From NCBI GenBank assembly GCA_900757595.1, contig CAAEOL010000030.1, positions 1-41,079 of the forward strand: a stretch of 41,079 nucleotides of DNA, written 5' to 3'. The number at the start of each line of letters is the position of its first letter. The first letter of the stretch is position 1. The notes beneath the pieces are model-generated. The model ran no database searches and was not told the DNA's origin. It worked only from the letters and a program-made list of their open reading frames with translations. This document shows positions 1 through 7,128 of the stretch, in pieces. Origin of the DNA: an uncultured Collinsella sp. Lineage in GTDB: Bacteria > Actinomycetota > Coriobacteriia > Coriobacteriales > Coriobacteriaceae. Both the position numbers and the translations under genes were made by a program.

Positions 1-65
1 AGTGGCGGCGGGGAGGCACGGTGGCCATTATTCGGTGACCGGAATTGGTCAAAATCGTTTGACTA

Positions 66-954
66 TTAGCGGCTAAAATCGCCCGGCGCTAACACTGTAT
101 CGTTGATAAATGTTTGCTCAATCCGATGGTTTTTATATATCTTTCCACCTTTAGCATGGCAAAGGTTTGGAACACAGTCGAGATTGTCATCACCAGAGTC
201 AAGAGCCTCAAGAAGACGTGCAAGCGGCTCTTCGCCGTCATACATCATTATCGAATCAATGTATTCAAAAAAGGGATGCCATTCTTTCATGCAGTCATCT
301 GCTAAACGAGTAATGTAATTGCCGCCCAATGAGACGTGTTTAACAGATGGACATTCTTCTTTAATCAGTTTCGCTAACGTAACTGCAGAAATCAATTGGA
401 AACAGCCGCTCACCGAAATCCCAATAAACTCGATTTTTTCCCTCTGAATACGCTTAAGAAAGGCAGTTTCATAGAAGGAAATAAACGGATTATGCAAGGT
501 ATCCGCAAGCGATTTCATTATTTCTGGTGTCGAATAATAATCATAGGGCAGATCTATGGAGTTGAACGTGTATTTAACTCCATATGAGACGTGATTTATG
601 ATATAGAGTGCATTTCTAAAAATGTTTTCAGCATATTGTCTTTCTTTTAGATTAAAGTATCTCTTCGATCTGAAAATATCTTTTGCCTCGTCAACATTAA
701 GTGCCGACTTTTGTATCAACTCGATTGTTAATTGAACATTCGAACTAAACGAATCCTTTGATTCCCGATACCTTTTACAGCACTCTTCGACATGTCTAAA
801 AGATAGGAGGTCATCGTAAAATTCCACGTTTAAGTCAACAATGTCAACTTTGTATTGTTCAACCTCTTGAAGATATGACTTCAAAACAGGCAAGGCAAGA
901 TACGGCCCCACTGGACTCCATCCTGGGGGGAAATACTAAAAGCGTTTTAGGCAT
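66..954 (-). pseudogene. Broken cobalamin-binding radical SAM protein (N-terminal half only)
   Basis: The open part (66-911) reads as the N-terminal B12-binding region of a cobalamin-dependent radical SAM enzyme: it has the GPYLALPVLKSYL start region, a FIGISVSG strand and a SLGGNY segment. Two defects are visible. First, an ATG at 954 begins MPKTLLVFPP in another frame. A run of six C (plus-strand G925-930) separates it from GWSPVGPYLAL, and one C fewer would join them into the usual family start. Second, the frame stops at 66-68 just where the radical SAM domain with its CxxxCxxC motif should begin, and the visible bases 1-65 do not encode it. It is the last gene of the DUF2087-MFS cluster. 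A short hairpin (GTCAAA, ATCG, TTTGAC at 48-63) lies just after the stop. Family call from sequence pattern; no function is expected from this remnant. Confidence 0.75.
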
Positions 955-961
955 ATCAACG

Positions 962-2146
962 TCACATCTTTCGCAAATAATTCAATTGAAACACAACTAC
1001 CATCATAATTGAAAATACACCAAGTCCTGTAACGAGAATTGAGAACATCGCGATGCTCGTGAACAGCGAAACAAGAAGTGTTGAAATAACAACAGCAACC
1101 GATTGCAAAGACTCCCTAATTGAAAACAGGCTTATCGATTCAGATCCGTCTCTCGCCAAATCCTGCAGCGATGTTATGAGAAGCACATCTTGAATGGCGT
1201 TTCCGGCACCGACGATAAAAAGGAAAATAAACGATATCCCAGACGCATAGCGATAGCCAAACGCCAGATACGCACCGAGCGCAAGATACGTCACAAAACA
1301 ATATGATTTAACGCAATCGGAACCACTGATTAAACGACCGTATATTGTATTTCCGAACAACAGTCCGATTGTAAGACTACTCTGAAGGAATCCATATTGT
1401 ATCGATGACGAGTCAAATTGCAATTGCGCTATAGCTGGCAAAAGAGAATTCAGAGAGCCGAATGCCACGCCACTAGAAATATCGATTAATAGGAAACCAA
1501 TTGCCAAGTGCTTCGCGCTAAGATCACTAAATGCAGTCCTGTTTTTTTCATTTTTGCTTATTCCCTCTTTATCATTAACCTCGATAACCGACGGAACATC
1601 TCGCAGCAACCAGAACGACGCGGCAAAAGAAAGCGCGTCTAATGCAAGAACAGTCTCCGCCCCAAATTGAGCGACAACAAAACCGCCGGCAACTGGCCCC
1701 AGGACCATCATCAAATTCTGCAGGAACCCAAACGAATTATTAATTACGTCGCGATTGATACTATTCGTATTGGCTCTTAACAACGAGTAAAAGCAGGGCA
1801 TTTCTACCGTTCGGCAAAGCGATACCGCGCACGTAATAGCAAACATACTCCATTTACTATCAACAAAAATATAGCAAACGAATAATCCCGCGCGAATTAA
1901 GTCTGCCAATCTCATGGCCTGCAGTGTCCCGATACCCATCTTCTGAGGCAGCTGCGCGAGCGCAACTGAAAACAGAGAGGGGGCAAATCTGCAGCAGACC
2001 ATCAAAGCAGTTGCAGAAACATCGTGAGTTACCTCGTAAATCAGCATTGGCAAAGCAATATTCGCACACCAATTGCCTATTTCGCTTATCCCTCTAGCAA
2101 TATATAGGACCCGAACCGGACGGCTAGCTCTCAATACCGTGAACAT
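962..2146 (-). CDS. MFS transporter (MFS_3/EntS-like exporter)
   Basis: A protein of 394 residues with about twelve hydrophobic segments, starting MFTVLRASRPVRVLYIARG. The layout, an early R-x-x-R-x-L-Y-x-A-R-G-I-S-x-I-G-x-W stretch and a break of charged residues near residue 200 (EVNDKEGISKNEKN), fits the MFS_3 group of drug or siderophore exporters. The start overlaps the end of the DUF2087 gene by 23 bases, so the two are probably translationally coupled. GAGG lies upstream, and a GTG three bases earlier (2149) is an alternative start. The gene is A+T-rich: the line 1501-1560 counts 23 G+C of 60, far below the operons further right, which suggests transfer. Substrate unknown; next to a radical SAM gene it may once have exported a modified product (inference). 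Confidence 0.85.
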   Translation of the reverse strand: MFTVLRASRPVRVLYIARGISEIGNWCANIALPMLIYEVTHDVSATALMVCCRFAPSLFSVALAQLPQKMGIGTLQAMRLADLIRAGLFVCYIFVDSKWSMFAITCAVSLCRTVEMPCFYSLLRANTNSINRDVINNSFGFLQNLMMVLGPVAGGFVVAQFGAETVLALDALSFAASFWLLRDVPSVIEVNDKEGISKNEKNRTAFSDLSAKHLAIGFLLIDISSGVAFGSLNSLLPAIAQLQFDSSSIQYGFLQSSLTIGLLFGNTIYGRLISGSDCVKSYCFVTYLALGAYLAFGYRYASGISFIFLFIVGAGNAIQDVLLITSLQDLARDGSESISLFSIRESLQSVAVVISTLLVSLFTSIAMFSILVTGLGVFSIMMVVVFQLNYLRKM

Positions 2147-2405
2147 CACGATTAACCTCGTATTTCAGGCCTCGTTCATCCCTTAATAGGAATCCATAAT
2201 CAACCAAGTACCGCCTCAACACGGCATAATCAGGATAGAGCTGTGACAGCACACGATTAACCTGAAGCTCCGTATAACTTGTATTTAATTCAAAGAAAGA
2301 GACGGCCCATAGCAGCATGATTCTTTTATAGCTTTCCTTTTTTGGAATTGAAACCAGCTCGCCATTCTTGAGAAATCGTTTTTTAAAGTCTATTAGCTCA
2401 TCCAT
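2124..2405 (-). CDS. DUF2087 domain protein
   Basis: A small protein of 93 residues. It has the DUF2087 pattern: a KKRFLKNGELVSIPKKESYK start, a middle segment ending TELQVNRVLSQLYPDYAVLRRYLVDYGFLLRD, then a short charged tail. The YPDYAVLRRYLVDYGFL block is the strongest part of the family signature. DUF2087 is known as the C-terminal half of some ArsR-like regulators and also as a free-standing protein, and its biochemical role is not established. Here it is the first gene of the MFS and radical SAM cluster, preceded by a GGAGG ribosome site seven bases before the ATG. It could regulate the cluster, but no separate helix-turn-helix domain is visible. Confidence 0.8.
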   Translation of the reverse strand: MDELIDFKKRFLKNGELVSIPKKESYKRIMLLWAVSFFELNTSYTELQVNRVLSQLYPDYAVLRRYLVDYGFLLRDERGLKYEVNRDVHGIES

Positions 2406-2432
2406 TCACATCCTCCATTTCATACGCATCTA

Positions 2433-2502
2433 ATACTAAAAATGCATACGCTTTAGGTCATCGCATTCAGCTTCTTTATTCGAACTAAACTCGAACTAAT
2501 CT
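2433..2502 (-). promoter_or_regulatory. Candidate promoter and tandem 11-bp repeat before the DUF2087 gene
   Basis: On the minus strand TGACCT (2455-2460) and TAGTAT (2433-2438) are separated by 16 bases and lie upstream of the DUF2087 start. Just upstream are two head-to-tail 11-base units, CGAACTAAACT (2481-2491) and CGAACTAATCT (2492-2502), which could be an activator or repressor site. Inferred from pattern only. Confidence 0.35.
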
Positions 2503-2505
2503 AAA

Positions 2506-2724
2506 TTATTTGCTCAGACACTCTTCGAAAGCTCGTTTTTCACTCTGAGTAAAATGCCCTTCCCAGTCAGTCCACGAACAGGAAGGCAACTCACAACGAG
2601 CGGAGTCGAAGCCCTCTGCCGTCGGTCGCTCAAAATGCACGATAACCTTTTCGATATCGCCATCTGTAATCAGGTCAGAATGAATGACCTCGGTACCATC
2701 TTCGAATGTCATATACGGGTACAT
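2506..2724 (-). CDS. Conserved small acidic protein of unknown function
   Basis: A protein of 72 residues beginning MYPYMTFEDGTEVIHSDLI and containing EKVIVHFERPTAEGFDSARC. I recognise this as the type of short acidic protein common in gut Firmicutes and Coriobacteria, but I know no assigned function. The start was placed at 2724 because GAGGTGG lies just upstream and because the longer frame runs into sequence that overlaps the divergent membrane protein gene. No signal peptide or membrane segment is seen. It stands alone between the A+T-rich cluster and the divergent gene at 2899. Confidence 0.7.
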   Translation of the reverse strand: MYPYMTFEDGTEVIHSDLITDGDIEKVIVHFERPTAEGFDSARCELPSCSWTDWEGHFTQSEKRAFEECLSK

Positions 2725-2898
2725 CACGTAAACCACCTCGCAATAGTAAATCCAGTTTAGCATCAAGCTATTGCACCAAAGACAGCAGGCCCCCTTGATG
2801 AGTTGATGGTATCTGTTAAATGTCACGTACGATTCACATCTGGTGGGTACCCTGATGGCTACACGAAACGAAGCAGATTTACATCGGGAGGACCCCGT

Positions 2899-3852
2899 AT
2901 GACAACCAAGTACACCGACGCGCCGCGCACGCGTGTCATGACGCCGGCCGCACTCAACAACGGCGTTCACGAGAACCATTCCATCGGCCAGACCATGGCC
3001 ATTGCGCCCAAGAAAAAACTCTTTGATGACATTTCCATTCCCCAAATCATCGCCGGTGCCGCGGCAGCCGCCACGAGTGTCGCGCTCGCTTCAAAGATTG
3101 GCATTGCCGGCTCGGTGATTGGTGCCGCTGTGAGCTCAGTCATCACTGTTGTGTCCTCGCAGGTCTATCGCCACTTTATCTCCGCCAGCGCCGAAGCAAT
3201 CAAGGGCACGCATGCCGCTGTCGACTACCCTACCGGCGCCTACGAGCCCGTTGAGCCCAATGTCGAGGAGCACCTAGGTGGCGCCGCAACCACGCAGGAG
3301 ATGCGCCAGGTTGCGGGACGCGCGACCACGGCGCGCGTCGCTCCCAACAGCCTGCGCGCCAAGGCGGCGGCTGAGCGCAGCCAGACGCAAAAGAAGGTCA
3401 TCGTCTTCTCGATCGCTATCGCCATCGTCGCGGTCATCGCCTGCGCCGGCGCCACCCTTATCACCACTGCCGGTGAGGGTCTGGGCGAGCGTCCCGAGCC
3501 AATCCTGTCGTCGCGCACGACCGAGAGCGATGCAAATGGCAACACCCAGTCGCAGGATCAGCAGGCACAGACGGACGATACGCAAGGCAGTTCTACCTCT
3601 GCCAATTCGTCCTCGAACACCCAAAACCAATCGCAGGGCGTCGATTCTTCCGTGAACAACAGCGGCACGCAATCCAGCACGACTGACTCAAGCCAAACGA
3701 CTGACGGCTCTCAACCGAGCACGGGCGACCAGGCGAATGGCAATACACCGAGTACGGGGTCTACCGACAACAGCAACACCAACAGCTCGAGCGGAACCGC
3801 GTCCGGCACGGCATCTGACAGTTCAAGCCAAGGCACGACATCGGGCAACTAG
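2899..3852 (+). CDS. Membrane protein with long Ser/Thr/Asn/Gln-rich tail
   Basis: A protein of 317 residues, starting MTTKYTDAPRTRV after GGGAGGA at 2887-2893. Residues about 45-85 form a hydrophobic, Ala/Gly/Val-rich region (QIIAGAAAAATSVALASKIG onward), and a second membrane segment follows near residue 170 (VIVFSIAIAIVAVIACAGA). The last 110 residues are low-complexity Ser, Thr, Asn, Gln, Asp and Gly, typical of a flexible extracellular stalk in Gram-positive bacteria. No LPxTG sorting signal is seen at the C-terminus. I do not recognise a catalytic domain. Upstream in-frame ATG codons exist from 2803 but lack a ribosome site. A terminator hairpin follows directly. Confidence 0.7.
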   Translation: MTTKYTDAPRTRVMTPAALNNGVHENHSIGQTMAIAPKKKLFDDISIPQIIAGAAAAATSVALASKIGIAGSVIGAAVSSVITVVSSQVYRHFISASAEAIKGTHAAVDYPTGAYEPVEPNVEEHLGGAATTQEMRQVAGRATTARVAPNSLRAKAAAERSQTQKKVIVFSIAIAIVAVIACAGATLITTAGEGLGERPEPILSSRTTESDANGNTQSQDQQAQTDDTQGSSTSANSSSNTQNQSQGVDSSVNNSGTQSSTTDSSQTTDGSQPSTGDQANGNTPSTGSTDNSNTNSSSGTASGTASDSSSQGTTSGN

Positions 3853-3882
3853 GCACTGCATCCCCAGATAGGCAACCTGTAC

Positions 3883-3917
3883 AACGGGCGCGAACCGACA
3901 GCGGTTCGCGCCCGTTT
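3883..3917. terminator. Intrinsic terminator hairpin
   Basis: CGGGCGCGAACCG (3885-3897) pairs perfectly with CGGTTCGCGCCCG (3902-3914) around the loop ACAG, followed by TTT. It ends the membrane protein gene. Confidence 0.8.
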
Positions 3918-3953
3918 GCCTTGGGCGCCGCCATGGCGAGTGCCATGCGATGG

Positions 3954-3980
3954 TAAGATGCTTTACATGTGTAAAGAGGA
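3954..3980 (+). promoter_or_regulatory. -10 element, perfect palindrome and RBS before the LOTUS-like gene
   Basis: TAAGAT (3954-3959) is a plausible -10. It is followed immediately by CTTTACATGTGTAAAG (3961-3976), a palindrome with 7-base arms, and then an AGAGGAG ribosome site. The palindrome would lie at the transcription start and is a candidate operator; the cognate factor is unknown. No convincing -35 was found. Confidence 0.4.
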
Positions 3981-3988
3981 GATTTGCC

Positions 3989-5296
3989 ATGAGCAAGACA
4001 ATAGTTAGGCCCACGCTATCGCTGGGCAACCACATCTATCTGTATCGCCTGCTGCGCGATGCGATTGGGTGTGGCAAGCAAACGTTTATGACACAGGTCG
4101 AGGAGGCGCTCACCGCTGGCGACATGACCGCTTATGACCTGGGCTTCGAATCCACGCGCGAGCTGCTCGAAGAGCTTGACGACTGCATTAAGCTGACCGT
4201 CTTTAAGGGCGGTCGCCTGTATGCCACCGTCATCGCCAACGAGGCCTGGGATGCCGCACTTGCCAAGGGCGAGGACAAGCCCAAGACCGCCAAGGGCGCC
4301 AAGCAGTCCTACAAAAAGAAAAAGCGCGGTGAGAAGGACCTCAAGGCCGTGCGCCCCAAGCACGTTAAGCGTCCTGAGCCCAAAACCGAGACCGAGGTTG
4401 TGCCGGAGCCCGAGCCCGAGACAGAGATCGAAGTCGCTATTGAGGTAACGGCAGAAGCCGAAACCGAAATCGCCGCCACGACCGATTCCGAAGTCATATC
4501 CGAGCAGGAAGCCACTGCGGAGCTCAACGAGGCTCCCAAGTCGACAACAGAAGAAGCCGCTAGCCAACCTGAGGCGCCTGCGCTCCAAAACAGCGATGTC
4601 TTTGGCGACGAGGCCGAGGACGATCAGCCCGACGAGCCCGACGATCAAGACGCTACTGAGTCGACGCCGGAGCCCGAGACGCCGCGGCCTGCCATCTCGC
4701 TTACGGTCGTCTATGACCCTGAAAACGCCAACGCCGGCATCACCACCATGGCGTCCACGCCGGTCGAGACAAAGTCGAGCGTCGAGAATGAGAACGCGAC
4801 GCAGGTTGAGGTTGAAGCCGCAGTTGCAGACGCGCCCGTCACCGTGAAGCCCGCAGGTTCCGAGATCAAGCCGGAAGTAACGCCGGAGCCCGCACCCGTC
4901 ATCGAATCCATGCCCGCCGCTGCTTGCGACCAAATACCCGCATCCGCACCGGCTTCGGTACCCGCAGCGGCCCCAGCCCCCGCACCTGCAGCGCCCGCCA
5001 TCCCCAAGGACTTCCCCGTCGATTTCGCAACCGAGGTCTTCTGCCCAGGCCCGCTTCTGCACCAGTTGTCGACCTATCTCCCCTACGGTGCCGACACGCT
5101 CGGCATCGTCGGCGAGTACTACTGGATCGCCCGCGAACGCGGCACCATCGAGGCCGCGCGAAACCGCGCAAGTTTCCCCCTGCGCTACACACAGGCCGGC
5201 AAACGCCACGAAGTCACCGTACGCATTCGCCGCAACACCACCGGCGGCCTCGGAGCCACCTGGGCCATCGACAAGGTCGAAGCCCCGGTCGAGTAA
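3989..5296 (+). CDS. Protein with LOTUS/OST-HTH-like N-terminal domain and long acidic linker
   Basis: A protein of 435 residues starting MSKTIVRPTLSLGNHIYLYR. Residues about 10-85 look like a winged-helix of the LOTUS/OST-HTH kind: LYRLLRDAIG, then TAYDLGFESTRELLEELDD and a final strand LYATVIAN. This resemblance is an inference by eye. A basic patch (KKKKRGEKDLK, near residue 110) follows, then about 220 residues rich in Glu, Pro and Ala, clearly disordered. The C-terminal 100 residues are a folded domain starting IPKDFPVDFATEVFC and ending in short strands (HEVTVRIRRNTTGGLGATWAI). The start at 3989 is set by AGAGGAG; an in-frame ATG inside the upstream palindrome is rejected. RNA binding is possible if the LOTUS call is right, otherwise the function is unknown. 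Confidence 0.6.
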   Translation: MSKTIVRPTLSLGNHIYLYRLLRDAIGCGKQTFMTQVEEALTAGDMTAYDLGFESTRELLEELDDCIKLTVFKGGRLYATVIANEAWDAALAKGEDKPKTAKGAKQSYKKKKRGEKDLKAVRPKHVKRPEPKTETEVVPEPEPETEIEVAIEVTAEAETEIAATTDSEVISEQEATAELNEAPKSTTEEAASQPEAPALQNSDVFGDEAEDDQPDEPDDQDATESTPEPETPRPAISLTVVYDPENANAGITTMASTPVETKSSVENENATQVEVEAAVADAPVTVKPAGSEIKPEVTPEPAPVIESMPAAACDQIPASAPASVPAAAPAPAPAAPAIPKDFPVDFATEVFCPGPLLHQLSTYLPYGADTLGIVGEYYWIARERGTIEAARNRASFPLRYTQAGKRHEVTVRIRRNTTGGLGATWAIDKVEAPVE

Positions 5297-5337
5297 AAAA
5301 CGGCCTCGGATAGCCAATTGACCATCCGAGGCCGTTT
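5297..5337. terminator. Bidirectional terminator
   Basis: AAACGGCCTCGGAT (5298-5311) pairs with ATCCGAGGCCGTTT (5324-5337). An A run on one side and T on the other let it serve both the plus-strand gene ending at 5296 and the minus-strand lipoprotein gene ending at 5351. Confidence 0.85.
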
Positions 5338-5350
5338 GAATTCAGGCCTT

Positions 5351-5743
5351 TTAGTTGTCATCGGCGCATATAGACACCAGAGAAGCAAGCTCATCCTCAA
5401 GTTGCGGAGCAAAGTATCTAAAAGAAACCTGCGCTCCAGTCGGTATCGACTCAATCATATTCGCAGCATTATCTGAAACTCGGTACGATGCAGTTTCACC
5501 TGTCTTCAAATCCTCTATTGAGCAGACAGCGTCTTCAGCATCAATCGACCTAAGCACGCCTTTTCCTTGTAACATCACATCGGCATGCCCGCCAGCTATT
5601 TCTAATGAACCTGAGTCTGTCGCAGTCACTTCTCCGGAACCTCCGCGCGATATCTCTTCCTTTGTTGAACAGCCCACCAATGAAGCCATCAGCACCAAAG
5701 ACAGAGCTAGACGAATCGCCCTACTTCGCAAAAGTCGTTCCAT
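5351..5743 (-). CDS. Small lipoprotein
   Basis: A protein of about 130 residues with a lipoprotein signal: positive start MERLLRSRAIR, hydrophobic core LALSLVLMASLV and lipobox LVGC, so Cys is the predicted lipidated residue. The mature part is acidic and shows no family I recognise (EVTATDSGSLEIAGGHADVM and a closing RYFAPQLEDELASLVSICADDN). The start at 5743 overlaps the end of the upstream peptidase-like gene by 23 bases; ATG codons at 5755 and 5770 are alternatives and none has a strong ribosome site. It is probably translated by coupling with the upstream gene, so the two products may act together at the cell surface. Confidence 0.7.
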   Translation of the reverse strand: MERLLRSRAIRLALSLVLMASLVGCSTKEEISRGGSGEVTATDSGSLEIAGGHADVMLQGKGVLRSIDAEDAVCSIEDLKTGETASYRVSDNAANMIESIPTGAQVSFRYFAPQLEDELASLVSICADDN

Positions 5744-6848
5744 AAGTCCACGCATAATAGCTCTGATCATACTTCAGGAAGGATAAAGATGAATTCCAGC
5801 CGTCCGCTATGCCAATCATCTGCCTTGTCTCTCCAGTTTTCTTACCAGTAAGTGTGGCGTAAGCCTCCGCTGTTACAGAATGGGCTGATCCGTTGTACAA
5901 ACTCGCATGTAAAACATTCGGTCTATTAGAGTTAATCTCATTTTGAATGCTCGCGATAGCCGGAGAGGAGACAGTGCGGGCGATAAGAGTACTTCCTCTG
6001 CTTGCGCAGTAATTTGTAAACCCCGTTGCACAGGTTGATATCGGCGTTCCGCCCAAAACAACGCCGGGAACAGTCTGTTCTTCATCGGAAAGAGCATGGG
6101 TATTGGTGTAATTCCATATCTGCATATATTGCGAAGGGTCGCTATATAAATTGGCAATGCCATACAGTTCCGCAACGTTCGAAAAAGCTGTCACCATACA
6201 AGCATAGTGGGCAGTAAGCCTCTTAATCTCGCTTTCATCATATGACATAAACTGAGAAATGGAACGAAATCCAGATACTGTGTAATCCTGCATTTGAGTT
6301 GCGTAAATTACGACATCGTTCCAGCTTGAAGGTTTATTCGATAAAACGACAGGCCGTCCTTCTATGGAAACAGCCGGGATTGTTCTTCCGCAATTTGTTG
6401 TTATTGAACCGTCCAAAGATTGCACACCGAATTCGAATGGATTGATCATTACGACTGGGTTATTGAAAGAATAAGACTCAACACCAAGATCTCCTCCCCG
6501 ATCCATAGGGCTGACTAAGCCGTCTCCAAAACGATATCCCGTAAGTATTTCATCATCTGAAGCATCTAAAACCAAATAGCCCGCGGCTCTATTGAATGTC
6601 ACAACCGGAACAATGTAGCCAAGCGGGGACCCATCAACGTCTACAAAAGGAATAGGGTCAGAAGGCGTATACGAAGAGCCGAGGAGTCCCTTTATATATT
6701 TATCGGCAAGCTCTTGCGCAATTTCTGAAGTAAATTGTATCTGCTCACCATCAATATTGCCCGTCGAAGCAAAAACCTCTTTCGGACGTGCGGCTAAGGC
6801 GACAATTGAAGACGCGACAAGTTGCAGAAAACGACGACGCGAAAGCAT
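5721..6848 (-). CDS. Secreted papain-fold (C39-like) cysteine peptidase-like protein
   Basis: A protein of 375 residues. The N-terminus MLSRRRFLQLVASSIVALAA has twin arginines and a hydrophobic core, so a Tat-type signal is likely. Residues about 40-140 resemble a propeptide-like domain (FNRAAGYLVLDASDDEILTG). The C-terminal part fits a C39/papain-like fold: HYACMVTAFSNVAELYG supplies candidate nucleophile Cys217, SAHSVTAEAY supplies His323, and GIADGWN supplies Asp349 or Asn352 as third residue. These assignments are by pattern. The gene is clearly more A+T-rich than its neighbours and forms a two-gene unit with the lipoprotein. Substrate unknown; a processing or immune-evasion role is only speculation. 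Confidence 0.65.
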   Translation of the reverse strand: MLSRRRFLQLVASSIVALAARPKEVFASTGNIDGEQIQFTSEIAQELADKYIKGLLGSSYTPSDPIPFVDVDGSPLGYIVPVVTFNRAAGYLVLDASDDEILTGYRFGDGLVSPMDRGGDLGVESYSFNNPVVMINPFEFGVQSLDGSITTNCGRTIPAVSIEGRPVVLSNKPSSWNDVVIYATQMQDYTVSGFRSISQFMSYDESEIKRLTAHYACMVTAFSNVAELYGIANLYSDPSQYMQIWNYTNTHALSDEEQTVPGVVLGGTPISTCATGFTNYCASRGSTLIARTVSSPAIASIQNEINSNRPNVLHASLYNGSAHSVTAEAYATLTGKKTGETRQMIGIADGWNSSLSFLKYDQSYYAWTYGTTFAK

Positions 6849-6904
6849 ATGTTCTTCTTTCTAGAGGAGCGACTTATAAGATACTCCTATTCTATAACCT
6901 TTTT

Positions 6905-6916
6905 TGTAACGTTACA
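6905..6916. promoter_or_regulatory. Palindrome TGTAACGTTACA upstream of the peptidase-like gene
   Basis: A perfect 12-base palindrome lies about 57 bases before the start at 6848, next to a minus-strand TATAGAAT-like stretch. It is a candidate repressor site. The rest of the stretch 6917-7090 is A+T-rich and shows nothing I can name. Confidence 0.35.
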
Positions 6917-7090
6917 GCACTGGTTATATTTCAATTCGATTTGCTTATGTCCTTGTAACCCAATACGTCTTTACGTTTTAAACGGAATTAGAAAATCACT
7001 CATAGCAAAAACGGGCTTTAACCCCAAAGAGATGACTTTGATTATGAATCAAACCAGCAGCCAGGACATAGCTGCAGTGCAATTGCCACA

Positions 7091-7120
7091 AGAAAGGCCG
7101 CCCTTGCTGGCGGCCTTTCT
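7091..7120 (-). terminator. Terminator of ettA
   Basis: AGAAAGGCCGCC (7091-7102) pairs with GGCGGCCTTTCT (7109-7120) around a 6-base loop, nine bases past the ettA stop on the minus strand. Confidence 0.8.
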
Positions 7121-7128
7121 ACTTGCTA

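Noticed and set aside
2725..3045. N-terminal extension of the small acidic protein
   Set aside because: It overlaps the divergent membrane protein gene and lacks a ribosome site; the GAGGTGG at the inner start is convincing.
4016..5317. 433-residue minus-strand open frame opposite the LOTUS-like gene
   Set aside because: Low-complexity Gly/Leu/Arg mirror of the Glu/Pro/Ala linker; no start site.
6849..7128. A small plus-strand gene in the gap before ettA (for example from 6822 or 7042)
   Set aside because: The frames run into the antisense of ettA, have no ribosome site and no recognisable sequence.
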